Assembly: GCA_002418625.1 (NCBI GenBank)
Contig: DIEM01000059.1
Coordinates: 1 to 64,000 of the forward strand
Length of the DNA stretch: 64,000 bases
From: Firmicutes bacterium UBA5774
GTDB lineage: Bacteria; Bacillota; Clostridia; Peptostreptococcales; Anaerovoracaceae
Direction: 5' to 3'
How positions within the stretch are numbered: position 1 is the first letter of the stretch; the number at the start of each line of letters is the position of its first letter. Of this stretch, positions 27,359 through 36,257 are shown one piece after another. The position numbers and the translations under genes were made by a program. A model generated the notes under the pieces. It saw only the letters and a program-made list of their open reading frames with translations. It was not told where the DNA came from and did not search any database.

Positions 27359-27440
27359 TGTATATGAAAATTAATTAAGGAATACATCGTATGGATTTTC
27401 AACCATTATCCGAACCACCCCGAGAAAGGAGGTCATTAAA

Positions 27441-27749
27441 GTGAGAATATCTTTTTTAAACAAGTACATTCAGCCCATAAAGCCGGAAGCCGTTGCAGAA
27501 CAGAGCAAAGCGGCTGCCGTTGAAAACAAGGGCATCATCAGCAAGAACAAAGTAGACAGCGCCGAGATCTCTTCCAGCCACACCGGATCTTTTGACGACA
27601 AAAGATTGATGGTGGCAAAATCCTCGATCCTGTATGATGTTTCTGTCGGCAGCTCTCCGAGCCGGATCGCCGAATTGAAGGCGGCCATCGAAAACGGAAC
27701 TTATGAGGTCCCGACCAACGACCTGGCGGAGACGATCCTGAAGGAGTAG
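27441..27749 (+). CDS. flgM: anti-sigma-28 factor FlgM
   Basis: 102 residues. The C-terminal part carries the sigma-28-binding pattern (SPSRIAELKAAIENGTYEV and a final DLAETILKE). It holds FliA inactive until the hook is finished and FlgM is secreted. The start is GTG at 27441 with AAAGGAGG 8 nt upstream. First gene of the flgM-flgN-flgK-flgL-DUF6470-fliW-csrA operon. Confidence 0.93.
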   Translation: MRISFLNKYIQPIKPEAVAEQSKAAAVENKGIISKNKVDSAEISSSHTGSFDDKRLMVAKSSILYDVSVGSSPSRIAELKAAIENGTYEVPTNDLAETILKE

Positions 27750-27790
27750 ATGCTCCGCCGGCTGCAGTTATTTTCGGAAACGAGGTCATT

Positions 27791-28288
27791 ATGAAAGATA
27801 GTGTGAATTTCGACGCAATCATAAATGAGTTTTATATTTATCTGGGTGAGGTCCTCAAGCTCTATGAGGATTCTATTCCCACACTCAAAACAAAGCTGGC
27901 GGCCATCGCCTGCGACGATATCGATACACTCAACAAGTGCATCCGGACTCAACAGGTTTTCATCCTGAAAACCAAATCCTTCGACGGAAAAATCCTGGAT
28001 TTTCAGTCAAAGCTCGGCATAACCGCCAGGAACCTCACCGATACCATCGGCTGTCTTCCCGTCGAGAATCGCCTGATGTTCTACGATCTGCTCGGACAAT
28101 TCGATATCGTCATGAAAGAATTCATCTATCACAACGACAAATGCCAGGCCTTGCTGCAGTCAAAGCTCTACATGATCGATAAGCAGCTTAAGAAATTACA
28201 GGTCAAGCCCGATAATATGTTTTACAAGAACAACGCCAGGGAGGCGCAGCCTTCCGGATATGTAAAATCCTTTGAGACAAAGATTTAG
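27791..28288 (+). CDS. flgN: flagellar export chaperone FlgN
   Basis: 165 residues, helical, with the FlgN-like region beginning at FYIYLGEVLKLYEDSIPTLK and a long second coiled segment. FlgN escorts the hook-associated proteins FlgK and FlgL to the export gate. These two are encoded directly downstream, which supports the call despite low sequence conservation. Confidence 0.87.
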   Translation: MKDSVNFDAIINEFYIYLGEVLKLYEDSIPTLKTKLAAIACDDIDTLNKCIRTQQVFILKTKSFDGKILDFQSKLGITARNLTDTIGCLPVENRLMFYDLLGQFDIVMKEFIYHNDKCQALLQSKLYMIDKQLKKLQVKPDNMFYKNNAREAQPSGYVKSFETKI

Positions 28289-28309
28289 TCTTCCCGGGAG
28301 GAACAGACC

Positions 28310-29881
28310 ATGTTGAGATCGACCTTTTTAGGTTTTCAGACAGCAAGCCGCGCCTTATCAGCGAGTCAGATATGCCTCGATGTGACCGGCAACAATATCG
28401 CGAACGCGGACACTGCCGGATATACGCGCCAGAGAGTGGATCTCGTGTCGATATCCTCCAGCGGCTATACCCAAAAATATACGACGACGGGCGCTACCGT
28501 CGGCTACGGCGTCGAGGCTGTCGGCGTCAGCCAGCTCAGGGATTCGTTCCTTGATCTGCGCTACAGAACAGAGAATGCAGAGAACGGAAAGCTGGAAACG
28601 ATCGTTACCGGCCTTACGGACCTTGAAAATATATTTGATGAAACGACAAGCGAAGGACTTCAGACACAGCTCACAAATTTCCTGACACAGCTCCAGGCAC
28701 TGTCGAATTCACCGACCAGCAGCGATATCGCGGCTATCGTACGAACTGCGGCACAGCAGGTCACCCAGATCATGAATACCTATTCGCAGCAGATCGATCA
28801 GGTTCAGGAGCAGGTGCTCTACGGCCTCAGCAACGTCACCGTCAATAACGATTTCAATTCGCTGGTGCAGAACATCGCCGGCCTGAACGAGCAGATCAGG
28901 GAAGACCAGACCCACGGCAACCCGTCCAATGAACTCATGGACGAGCGCAATATCCTGATAGACAAGCTGTCCAGACTTGCAAACATCAAAGTCACCTCGA
29001 CTCCGGAAACCCTGTCGGACAGTATCACGATCGAACGTTTGTCCATATCTCTTTATGACGCTTTGACCGGAACAGAGATCGGACTCGTCGACGACGCATT
29101 ATATAACACCTTCTCCGTCAATACTTCAGGCGGCAATGTATCGATTGAGCTGAACAGCACCTTCGGGGCCCACGAAACAAAGGATATCACCGATCACATC
29201 ACCGGCGGCACGATCAAAGGCTATCTCGAGATCATTAACGGCAAGGGCGCTTTTGCGGATACCGCCGCAGGCGAAAGCTCCTTCAAAGGTGCTCCCTACT
29301 ATGAAAGCACCATGGATACATTCGCTGCGAAATTCGCCGAAATTTTCAACACGCTGAACGCGACCGAGGATACGTCCACGATTCCCTCGACGATCACGCC
29401 AAAGCCCCTTTTCGAAGCTTCCGATGGAAGTACGTCCATCACGGCAGGCAATATACAGCTGACCGACGCGTGGCTGGAAGACGCAACCTACCTGACAACG
29501 ACCAAGGACCCCGATTCCGGCACCGGCGGCTCCGACAATATTTTGAAAATGATACAGGCAATGAATACAAAGCATACGTTCCTCGTTGACCCCGCCGACA
29601 GCGCGAGCATCCTTTTCGAAGGCTCCTTTGAGCAATTCGTGTCGGGAACCATCAGCGACCTGGCACTTGATATTTCTCTCAACAAGAGCTATGCCAAGAC
29701 CTCGGATACCGTTATCACAAATCTTTTCAACTCGCGGGAATCCCTCTCCGGCATATCGCTGGATGAAGAAGGCGTCAACCTGATGGCCTACCAAAAGGCG
29801 TACAACGCGGCAGCCAGATTTATGACAGTCATCGACGAAGCCGTCGATACGATTCTGAGCATGGGCCTCGTCGGCAGATAA
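28310..29881 (+). CDS. flgK: flagellar hook-associated protein 1 FlgK
   Basis: 523 residues. N-terminal signature SQICLDVTGNNIANADTAGY and C-terminal helix with EEGVNLMAYQKAYNAAARF are both typical. First junction protein between hook and filament. AGGAGG-like site ahead of the ATG. The middle is a variable Thr/Ser/Asp-rich region. Confidence 0.97.
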   Translation: MLRSTFLGFQTASRALSASQICLDVTGNNIANADTAGYTRQRVDLVSISSSGYTQKYTTTGATVGYGVEAVGVSQLRDSFLDLRYRTENAENGKLETIVTGLTDLENIFDETTSEGLQTQLTNFLTQLQALSNSPTSSDIAAIVRTAAQQVTQIMNTYSQQIDQVQEQVLYGLSNVTVNNDFNSLVQNIAGLNEQIREDQTHGNPSNELMDERNILIDKLSRLANIKVTSTPETLSDSITIERLSISLYDALTGTEIGLVDDALYNTFSVNTSGGNVSIELNSTFGAHETKDITDHITGGTIKGYLEIINGKGAFADTAAGESSFKGAPYYESTMDTFAAKFAEIFNTLNATEDTSTIPSTITPKPLFEASDGSTSITAGNIQLTDAWLEDATYLTTTKDPDSGTGGSDNILKMIQAMNTKHTFLVDPADSASILFEGSFEQFVSGTISDLALDISLNKSYAKTSDTVITNLFNSRESLSGISLDEEGVNLMAYQKAYNAAARFMTVIDEAVDTILSMGLVGR

Positions 29882-29949
29882 AAACAGTCAATGAGACCAT
29901 GGAATGATATTCCCAATGAGTGCATTTGATGCAGAAAGGCGGCAGCAGC

Positions 29950-30960
29950 ATGAGGATCACGACAAGAATGATGACAAACAAATATAAGCGGTCACTGAAC
30001 GAGCTTTCAGCGTCAGTCAACCAGCTGAACGAAAAAGTATCGTCCGGCAGATCCTTCAGCAAGGCGTCCGAAAATACTTCCGCAGCGATCAGCGCCTTTC
30101 AGATCAGAAGGAACCTCAGCAGGCTTGAATCCTACCAGTCCAACATTTCCTATGCGTCCGACCTGCTCCGGAATGCCGAAACCGCCTTGATGGAAGTCAA
30201 CAGCGTCGCCAAAGAGGCCAGCACCAAAATATTGCAGGGCATCAACGGATCCAACAGCGACAGCGACAGAGCCATCATCGCCCAGGAGATAAAGTCACTC
30301 AAGGATCAGCTGCTCCAGAGCCTGAATTCGAACAGCGGCGGCACCTATTATTTTGGCGGCACCCAGACAGACTCCTCTCCTTTCAAGGATGTGGGTGGCA
30401 AATTGACATACAAGGGCGTCGATTTGGATACCCTGGTGTCCGGTTCCGCCGAGGAACAGGCGCTATTGGGGGATGCACGCTATATCGACATCGGCCTCAG
30501 CCTTCAATTCGACCCGCTCCAGCCGACCAAGCTGGATAGCAGCACCGCTTTCAATATCGCCCTTCCCGGCATCAAATTCGTCGGAAGCGGCACGACGACA
30601 GTCGACGGCCAGGTTCTTTCAAACAACCTCTACAATTTGCTGGATCAAATCTCAGTCGGCCTGGCGGATCCGAATTATTCTTCGGATCAAATGGATGCGC
30701 TGCTCAGCCATTTTCAGACGCAGAGCGATAAAGTCCTCGTCACGGTCACTGAAATCGGATCAAAAAGTTCTTATCTTGATTTCATGACCAACCGTCTCGA
30801 CAGCGAATCACTCAATATGCAGGAACGTCAATCCGAGATCGAATACGCCGATCCGGCCAAGACCATTATTGACTTCAAATCCCAGGAGATGGCCTACGAA
30901 GCCGCATTGGCCATGGGCGCAAAGGTCATCCAGCCGTCCATTTTCGACTATATCCGTTGA
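29950..30960 (+). CDS. flgL: flagellar hook-associated protein 3 FlgL
   Basis: 336 residues from ATG 29950 (AAAGGCGG upstream; protein begins MRITTRMMTNKYKRSLNEL). The start at 29920 would add ten residues not seen in the family. N- and C-terminal flagellin-like helices are present, with the FlgL features NSNSGGTYYFGGTQT and EMAYEAALAMGAKVIQPS. Second junction protein. Confidence 0.95.
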   Translation: MRITTRMMTNKYKRSLNELSASVNQLNEKVSSGRSFSKASENTSAAISAFQIRRNLSRLESYQSNISYASDLLRNAETALMEVNSVAKEASTKILQGINGSNSDSDRAIIAQEIKSLKDQLLQSLNSNSGGTYYFGGTQTDSSPFKDVGGKLTYKGVDLDTLVSGSAEEQALLGDARYIDIGLSLQFDPLQPTKLDSSTAFNIALPGIKFVGSGTTTVDGQVLSNNLYNLLDQISVGLADPNYSSDQMDALLSHFQTQSDKVLVTVTEIGSKSSYLDFMTNRLDSESLNMQERQSEIEYADPAKTIIDFKSQEMAYEAALAMGAKVIQPSIFDYIR

Positions 30961-31016
30961 TTTATCCCGGCCAGTCCGGATCATATAAGCGATTCTTGAA
31001 GAAAGGAGGAATCACA

Positions 31017-31619
31017 ATGCGACCATTATTAACAATCGAAACGGTTCCGATCTCGATCGAATACAAGTATAAAAGCACTGCGGCCGATCCGGTGGCGCAG
31101 TCTGCAAAGCTGCGCATCAGCACCGCGGATACCGGGGTCACGATCAAGAGCAATCCGATCAGCATCAGGATGGATTCCTTCAATGCGAATGAATCCGAAG
31201 CAGGCGGCAGCAAACAGTATTCATCCCCGGACCTCAGCTTCTCTTATGATGCGACGGCTCGCTACGCGGACGGCGGCAGCCTTCAAATGGATATCCGCCT
31301 GATGGGCTCTCCCATTGAAGGCCTCGATTTCCAGCGCGTCGAGCGAAGCATCGAAAATGTCATGGGCACGATCGCATCGACTATCTCGGATCTGCCGTCG
31401 GCAGGCAGGGATATGCGCATCAATTTTCAGATTGGCGGACTATCATTGGATTCAGGCGCATTCAGCAAGTCGGACATCAGCTTCATCCCGGGCGATCTTG
31501 AATTCGAGGTTAAAGAGTATCCGAAGGTCATCATCAAATATATCGGCGGACCGATCTATATCCCCAAGAGCTCCGATCCCGACTATGTGGCTCCGGAGCA
31601 GTTCGACGTCGTAGTTTAA
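31017..31619 (+). CDS. DUF6470 family protein (YviE-like)
   Basis: 200 residues from ATG 31017 with GAAAGGAGG upstream. It begins MRPLLTIETVPISIEYKYK, which matches the YviE-like family found between flgL and fliW in bacilli and clostridia. No membrane segment or known catalytic motif is seen; it is rich in beta-type alternation. Function unknown, presumably flagellar by location. Confidence 0.85.
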   Translation: MRPLLTIETVPISIEYKYKSTAADPVAQSAKLRISTADTGVTIKSNPISIRMDSFNANESEAGGSKQYSSPDLSFSYDATARYADGGSLQMDIRLMGSPIEGLDFQRVERSIENVMGTIASTISDLPSAGRDMRINFQIGGLSLDSGAFSKSDISFIPGDLEFEVKEYPKVIIKYIGGPIYIPKSSDPDYVAPEQFDVVV

Positions 31620-31635
31620 AGGAGGCTGAAATACA

Positions 31636-32085
31636 ATGATTGTCAACACAAGAGATTTTGGCCCCGTTGAAATAGCGGACGAGTCGGTTTACGAATTCCC
31701 GGACGGCATATACGGGTTTGAGGACGTAACTGAGTTTGCCCTTTTCTCGAGGCAGATCGACGATATCACTCTTATATATCTGCAGTCTACAAAGGATTCA
31801 AATCCATGCTTTTTCGTCTTTGAGCCCTGGGATATCGTTCCGGATTACGCGCCCGTGGTCTCTTTCGAGGATCTTAAGGCCGCGGAGGCCGAAACGATAG
31901 ACGATCTGATATTTTTATCCATCGCAACGATTCCGGACTCCATCAAAGAGATGTCCGTCAATATCAAGAGCCCTGTCGTGCTGAATCCAAAAACCGGAAG
32001 AGGCCTGCAGCTGATCCTTCAGAACCCGGGATATCAGGTCAGATATCAACCCTTTATCAAGGAAGGGGATGGGACGTCATGTTAG
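31636..32085 (+). CDS. fliW: flagellar assembly factor FliW
   Basis: 149 residues with the family pattern FPDGIYGFEDVTEFALF at the start and SVNIKSPVVLNPKTGRGLQLIL near the end. FliW binds either flagellin or CsrA; free FliW traps CsrA and so relieves repression of flagellin translation. It overlaps csrA by 7 bases, which fits their fixed partnership. Confidence 0.96.
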   Translation: MIVNTRDFGPVEIADESVYEFPDGIYGFEDVTEFALFSRQIDDITLIYLQSTKDSNPCFFVFEPWDIVPDYAPVVSFEDLKAAEAETIDDLIFLSIATIPDSIKEMSVNIKSPVVLNPKTGRGLQLILQNPGYQVRYQPFIKEGDGTSC

Positions 32086-32315
32086 TCATCAGCCGCAAGG
32101 AAGGCGAATCCATCGTTATTTCCGACAACATCAGGATCACGATCGTCTCGCTCGGAGGCGACAAGGTCTCCATCGGCATCGACGCTCCAAAAGAGATCCG
32201 GGTCATGCGGCAGGAATTGCTCGAGACGGCCGAAGCAAACAAGGCAGCCGGAAAAAGCGCCGAAAAGTCCAATTATGAAGATCTGGCGGATTTTCTAAAA
32301 AATCTGAAAAAATAA
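32079..32315 (+). CDS. csrA: translational repressor CsrA
   Basis: 78 residues. Begins MLVISRKEGESIVISDNI and contains GGDKVSIGIDAPKEI, both CsrA signatures, with a C-terminal helix and the extra tail typical of FliW-regulated CsrA in Bacillota. It binds GGA in RNA hairpins and blocks ribosome access. The probable target, flagellin mRNA, begins 30 bases downstream and has a matching leader. Confidence 0.97.
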   Translation: MLVISRKEGESIVISDNIRITIVSLGGDKVSIGIDAPKEIRVMRQELLETAEANKAAGKSAEKSNYEDLADFLKNLKK

Positions 32316-32316
32316 C

Positions 32317-32343
32317 TAAAGTTTATATCGGCTATACCGATAT
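32317..32343 (+). promoter_or_regulatory. sigma-28 promoter of flagellin
   Basis: TAAA, exactly 15 bases, ACCGATAT. One mismatch from GCCGATAT. It starts directly after the csrA stop and gives a leader of roughly 110 bases before the flagellin ATG. Confidence 0.85.
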
Positions 32344-32414
32344 ATATATCAAAGCTGCTGTGCAGCTGAACGCCGGCCGGCTCTGCGTACGGGACCGGTC
32401 AACAAATCAAAGCA

Positions 32415-32457
32415 GTCGGGAAGGATCCCGGCCATGAATGTTTCAAGGAGGAACACA
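32415..32457 (+). promoter_or_regulatory. CsrA-binding leader of flagellin mRNA
   Basis: GTCGGGA (32415-32421) and TCCCGGC (32426-32432) pair around a 4-base loop AGGA, the classical shape of a CsrA site. About 20 bases later the ribosome site itself reads AAGGAGGA (32445-32452), a second GGA site. B. subtilis hag uses the same two-site arrangement. Binding is inferred. Confidence 0.75.
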
Positions 32458-32459
32458 AA

Positions 32460-33773
32460 ATGAGAATCAACCACAACATCGCTGCTCTCAACACTTATCG
32501 CCAGTTGTCGAGCAACACAAGCGCAACGTCAAAATCACTTGAAAAGCTTTCATCCGGTCTTCGAATCAATCGCGCGGGCGACGACGCAGCCGGCCTTGCA
32601 ATCAGCGAAAAAATGAGAGGCCAGATCAGAGGCCTTGACCAGGCGTCAAGAAATTCACAGGACGGCATTTCGCTGATCCAGACTGCAGAAGGCGCGCTCA
32701 ACGAGACCCACAGCATTCTCCAGAGAATGAGAGAGCTTGCTGTTCAGGCCGCCAATGATACGAACACCGAGTCTGACAGAACTGAAATGCAGAAGGAAAT
32801 CGATCAGCTGACAAAGGAAATCACCAGAATTTCAACTGATACCGAATTCAATACCAAGAAACTTCTTGACGGCACCATGGCCGCCAGCGCAACCTCAGGC
32901 ACACCGACCGTCATTTCGGCAGCAACTGTTGCCGGCGACGTCGCCAGCGGCGTTTATACCGCAACTGTATCAGTTACCGATGCAGTAGGCGCATTCAGCG
33001 CTGCCGGAACCACAGGCCTCGATGCTGCTGACTTTGACTTCGCCGCCTCCACATTGGATGCAGGCAACTACAGCATGGTTATATCGGCTTACGACGGCGG
33101 CACAGACACAGCAACGGTCCAGTTGATGGATTCCAATGGGGATCAGGTCGGCGCGACAATGGCAGCCGTTGACCTTACAGCTGACTTTACGATCGGCGGC
33201 GTAGTTGTAGATGGAACTCAGGTTGCTGCCAATGGTACCGCTACGTTCAGCATCACGTCCGAAAGGACTCAATCCGCTGCGGTTACAGACAGCAATGGCG
33301 ATGCCGTCACAGGTCTTGACCTGACGATCGTCGAAAGCGCAACCGACGGACAGACTTCAGCCATCACTGTCGATGCCAGCAACGCCATGAAATTCCAGAT
33401 CGGCGCCAATGCCGGACAGACCACATCGATCTCCGTCAATGACATGAGCGCTTCCGCTCTCAGCGTCGACGCACTCGACCTTACGACTCAGACCGGCGCA
33501 AGCTCTGCTATCACCGCGATCGACTCCGCTCTGACGACGGTTTCCTCTGAAAGGTCCAAGCTCGGCGGCATGCAGAACAGGCTCGAACACACGATCAACA
33601 ACCTGGGAACGACTTCCGAGAACCTGACTGCTTCCGAATCCCGAATCAGAGACGTAGACATGGCGAAGGAAATGACCGAATACACGAAGAACAATATCCT
33701 CAACCAGGCTGCGCAGGCAATGCTCGCTCAGGCGAACCAGCAGCCTCAGGGCGTTCTCCAGCTGCTGCAATAA
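32460..33773 (+). CDS. hag: flagellin
   Basis: 437 residues. The N-terminal D0/D1 region ([16 protein letters not shown] ... [27 protein letters not shown]) and C-terminal D1/D0 region ([19 protein letters not shown] ... [19 protein letters not shown]) are strongly conserved. Residues ~140-330 form a variable Thr/Ala/Asp/Val-rich outer domain. No cysteine is present. Major filament protein, exported by the flagellar apparatus with help from FliS. Driven by sigma-28 and probably repressed by CsrA. Confidence 0.98.
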   Translation: MRINHNIAALNTYRQLSSNTSATSKSLEKLSSGLRINRAGDDAAGLAISEKMRGQIRGLDQASRNSQDGISLIQTAEGALNETHSILQRMRELAVQAANDTNTESDRTEMQKEIDQLTKEITRISTDTEFNTKKLLDGTMAASATSGTPTVISAATVAGDVASGVYTATVSVTDAVGAFSAAGTTGLDAADFDFAASTLDAGNYSMVISAYDGGTDTATVQLMDSNGDQVGATMAAVDLTADFTIGGVVVDGTQVAANGTATFSITSERTQSAAVTDSNGDAVTGLDLTIVESATDGQTSAITVDASNAMKFQIGANAGQTTSISVNDMSASALSVDALDLTTQTGASSAITAIDSALTTVSSERSKLGGMQNRLEHTINNLGTTSENLTASESRIRDVDMAKEMTEYTKNNILNQAAQAMLAQANQQPQGVLQLLQ

Positions 33774-33820
33774 CAACTGGCGGCGAGATCATAAAACGCT
33801 TATCTTTAACAGATATGAAA

Positions 33821-33847
33821 AGAAGCCACCGCAAGGTGGCTTTCTTT
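33821..33847. terminator. bidirectional terminator between flagellin and the FlhB-like gene
   Basis: AGCCACC, loop GCAA, GGTGGCT forms a 7-bp stem that can extend by A-T pairs. It has T-rich sequence on the plus strand (TTCTTTTTC) and, read in reverse, T-rich sequence on the minus strand. It lies between two converging units. Confidence 0.9.
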
Positions 33848-33890
33848 TTCATATCCTGATATCCCCGGTCATTTGTTCCGCTTGTTCCGA

Positions 33891-34172
33891 TTATTTCTTC
33901 TCATTGGCGGCATTCATAAGCGCCACATAAATATCGACGACGATCTGATACAGCTCCGGCGGGATCTCCTGCCCCAGCTCCAGCTTCGTCAGCAGCGTGG
34001 CCGCACTGTCGTCATGATAGATCGTAATGCCGTTCTCGATGGCGACCTGAAGGATCTTCTGCGCTATGTATCCTGTCCCGGCCGCAACGACGCAGGGCGC
34101 ATCGTCCTTGTCCTTGTCGTATTTCAGAGCGGCGGCCTTCAGATCTTTTATATTTCCCTCATACTTTGACAT
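33891..34172 (-). CDS. stand-alone FlhB C-terminal-domain protein (YlqH-like)
   Basis: 93 residues that align with the cytoplasmic FlhB domain after its cleavage site: APCVVAAGTGYIAQKI and the later IPPELYQIVVDIYVALM. The NPTH cleavage motif itself is absent. B. subtilis has such a protein (YlqH). It can in principle replace or compete with the FlhB C-domain in the export gate. The start overlaps the upstream FliK-like gene by 14 bases, so the two are coupled. Confidence 0.88.
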   Translation of the reverse strand: MSKYEGNIKDLKAAALKYDKDKDDAPCVVAAGTGYIAQKILQVAIENGITIYHDDSAATLLTKLELGQEIPPELYQIVVDIYVALMNAANEKK

Positions 34173-35634
34173 CGATGCCCGCCTTTCTCGTCGCGAATTT
34201 CGGAAACCTCTGGAGGATCGTCTGGCGGTCGTTCCAGATCCCTACCTGATACTGGGACAGTCTGTAACCCTGCCCCTCGATAGCTTCCCTCATGTAGCTC
34301 CTGACGTTCTTGACGCTCTCCACAAGCTCTTCCGGACACCTGATGCCGAGTTCTATAAATTGATCCTTCGCCAGCAGATCCACCTCAAAGGTCCCATGCT
34401 TGTCAGACTGGATGATGAATAGTATGTTCTGCGCCTTCTTGGCGTCGCCTTTACGGTCTTCACAATTCTTGTCGATAAAAAACTCCCCGTACGTATCGTC
34501 ATCGGCAAATCTGATCGGAAGCATGAAATGCATGATCGGCAATACCGGACTTTCGCTCTGCACCATATACGCCAGCAGATTCTGGGCGGCCCGAATCATG
34601 CTGGTCGACTCCGAATTGTCCAGCGTCCTTGCTATAAGCGTCGCCAGATCCTTGTCTCCCGCCGTGGCCGCGCCGATCCCCGCTTTCAGCATTTCATCCG
34701 GCGCGTTGTCCGACATCGCCTCGGCGACTGCCACTCCGACGGGCCTTCCCGCCTTCGCTTCCTTCGCGCTCAGCAGCAGAAGGCTCTTGAGATCCTCCAG
34801 GCTTTCGTCGGAAAGGTTTGTAATCATTTTAAGCTCATCGTTCAAATTCAGGGCCGCGTTCTCAAGCCGCTGCGGATCTCCCTTGTCTAGCCTGACCACA
34901 TTATGGATGATCGCCATGACATTATTGCGGATCTTTTCGCTTTGATTATAGTTTTTCACGATCCGGCTCAACAATGGTATGTATTCGTTCTTGAGGTAAT
35001 TCAGGATCGCCTTCGTATCGTCCGTTCCGGAGGAGAGCATTGCGTTCAGATTGTTGATGATCGCTTCGACAGCCGGCCTGTCGGCTTTGAGCAGCTGGGC
35101 GGGCAGGCTTTTATTCAGCGAGATGATGGAATCCAGAGAATTCTGCTGATTGGCATAGCTGTCGAAATACTTCAGCACGGCTGTGATGGCTTCCCTGAGC
35201 CTGGGTTGGGTCTCTATCCTCGACAGGATCCGAAGGTTATCGAAAAAGAGTCCCGCAAATACTGTTTCACCCTGCTCTCTGTCAAGCAGGGCGCCCAGCA
35301 TTTCCTTAGGGCTTAAAAAAAGCTTCTCCAGCATTTCCTGTGGAATGACGCCATTGGCGGGAGGCGTTACTTTTGAAAGCAGGACCATCTTTTTCAGGCT
35401 GTCAGCCAGAATATTGGTTTCTTTGAACAATGGCGCAAGAATATCCTTGTTCAGGCTTTGCAGCAGGTTCTGCTCGAAGGGATTTTTCTCAGTTGTTTCG
35501 CTCTTGGGCGGTGATTTGATAACAACGCTTGGATTGGTAAGGTCAAAAACGCTTTCAGACGGCGTCTGCTTGGGCAGATTATGAACGTTGTCCCTTGGAA
35601 TTATTGGTGTTGTTATTTTAAGGCTGTCAACCAC
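34159..35634 (-). CDS. FliK-like protein (YlqG-type)
   Basis: 491 residues. Residues ~1-370 are helical and weakly conserved. The last ~110 include a beta-rich region resembling the FliK switch domain (FEVDLLAKDQFIELGIRCPEEL, then SYMREAIEGQGYRLSQYQVG). Start is GTG at 35634 with AGAGG 8 nt upstream. It is coupled to the FlhB-C-like gene, mirroring the ylqG-ylqH pair of Bacillus. It may be a second hook- or export-control protein. The resemblance to FliK is inferred from pattern and context, not from an alignment. Confidence 0.7.
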   Translation of the reverse strand: MVDSLKITTPIIPRDNVHNLPKQTPSESVFDLTNPSVVIKSPPKSETTEKNPFEQNLLQSLNKDILAPLFKETNILADSLKKMVLLSKVTPPANGVIPQEMLEKLFLSPKEMLGALLDREQGETVFAGLFFDNLRILSRIETQPRLREAITAVLKYFDSYANQQNSLDSIISLNKSLPAQLLKADRPAVEAIINNLNAMLSSGTDDTKAILNYLKNEYIPLLSRIVKNYNQSEKIRNNVMAIIHNVVRLDKGDPQRLENAALNLNDELKMITNLSDESLEDLKSLLLLSAKEAKAGRPVGVAVAEAMSDNAPDEMLKAGIGAATAGDKDLATLIARTLDNSESTSMIRAAQNLLAYMVQSESPVLPIMHFMLPIRFADDDTYGEFFIDKNCEDRKGDAKKAQNILFIIQSDKHGTFEVDLLAKDQFIELGIRCPEELVESVKNVRSYMREAIEGQGYRLSQYQVGIWNDRQTILQRFPKFATRKAGIDVKV

Positions 35635-35678
35635 ATTATATTCCTCTGTTGCTTAGCGGTACCGGACCGCCGATGCTC

Positions 35679-36050
35679 CTATCGTTTCTTTAAAGCTTCA
35701 ATGATCTTGATCGCCTGGATGATGTCTTCTTTTCTGGCGTCCTGCGTTGCCACAAGCAGCCGTTTGACCTCCGGCCGTTCCTGAAGGTAGGCGATATGCC
35801 TTTTCATGTCCTCGTTTGTTTCCGCGATTTCCGGACTGTTGTTTTCCGCATAGATCTCTGCTGTCGTGACGCCAAGTATGCCGCATATCTTGTTGAGCAT
35901 TTCCATGTCGATGGAATTCTTCCCCAGCTCCCACGACGAAACACTGCTATGTGTGACGTCAAGTTTTTCGGCAAGCTCCTTCTGGGTCATCTTCTTCATT
36001 TTTCTGTAAATTTTGATGTTATTTCTGACAGTATCCTTGATTTGACTCAT
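35679..36050 (-). CDS. XRE-family helix-turn-helix regulator
   Basis: 123 residues from ATG 36050. The first ~70 residues form a HTH_3 domain (MTQKELAEKLDVTHSSVSSWELGK). The rest is a short helical tail with several Glu/Arg. A longer reading from 36176 would add 42 residues lacking homology. Upstream GGAGG is 11 nt away, somewhat far. It stands 44 bases ahead of the FliK-like gene, so it may control that pair and itself. Target unknown. Confidence 0.85.
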   Translation of the reverse strand: MSQIKDTVRNNIKIYRKMKKMTQKELAEKLDVTHSSVSSWELGKNSIDMEMLNKICGILGVTTAEIYAENNSPEIAETNEDMKRHIAYLQERPEVKRLLVATQDARKEDIIQAIKIIEALKKR

Positions 36051-36163
36051 CAGTATCCGTCCTCCAAAGCCATTATCCTTGCTGTGACAATAATTTGCCC
36101 GCTCTTCGATTACATTCAGTATAATATATTTTTCACTCGTTTTGAAATATTTTTTAAAAGCGC

Positions 36164-36190
36164 TAAATTTTTTCATAAATAGGCCGATAG
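36164..36190 (+). promoter_or_regulatory. sigma-28 promoter of the MEDS gene
   Basis: TAAA, exactly 15 bases, GCCGATAG, ending 67 bases upstream of the MEDS ATG. Places this sensor in the motility regulon. Confidence 0.85.
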
Positions 36191-36257
36191 AATTATATTG
36201 TCACTTATGCTTTGAAAAGGCGGCCATGGCCATCGACTTTTTAACGGAGAAGAAGAA

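Larger units (their letters stand above)
26998..27440. other. divergent regulatory region between flgB and flgM
   Basis: 443 bases with no gene and a strongly AT-rich middle. It holds a sigma-A-type promoter facing flgB (27100-27128), a sigma-28 promoter facing flgM (27332-27358), three exact TGTCGAA motifs and several near-copies (for example TATCGAA at 27301). No riboswitch could be recognised. Confidence 0.85.
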
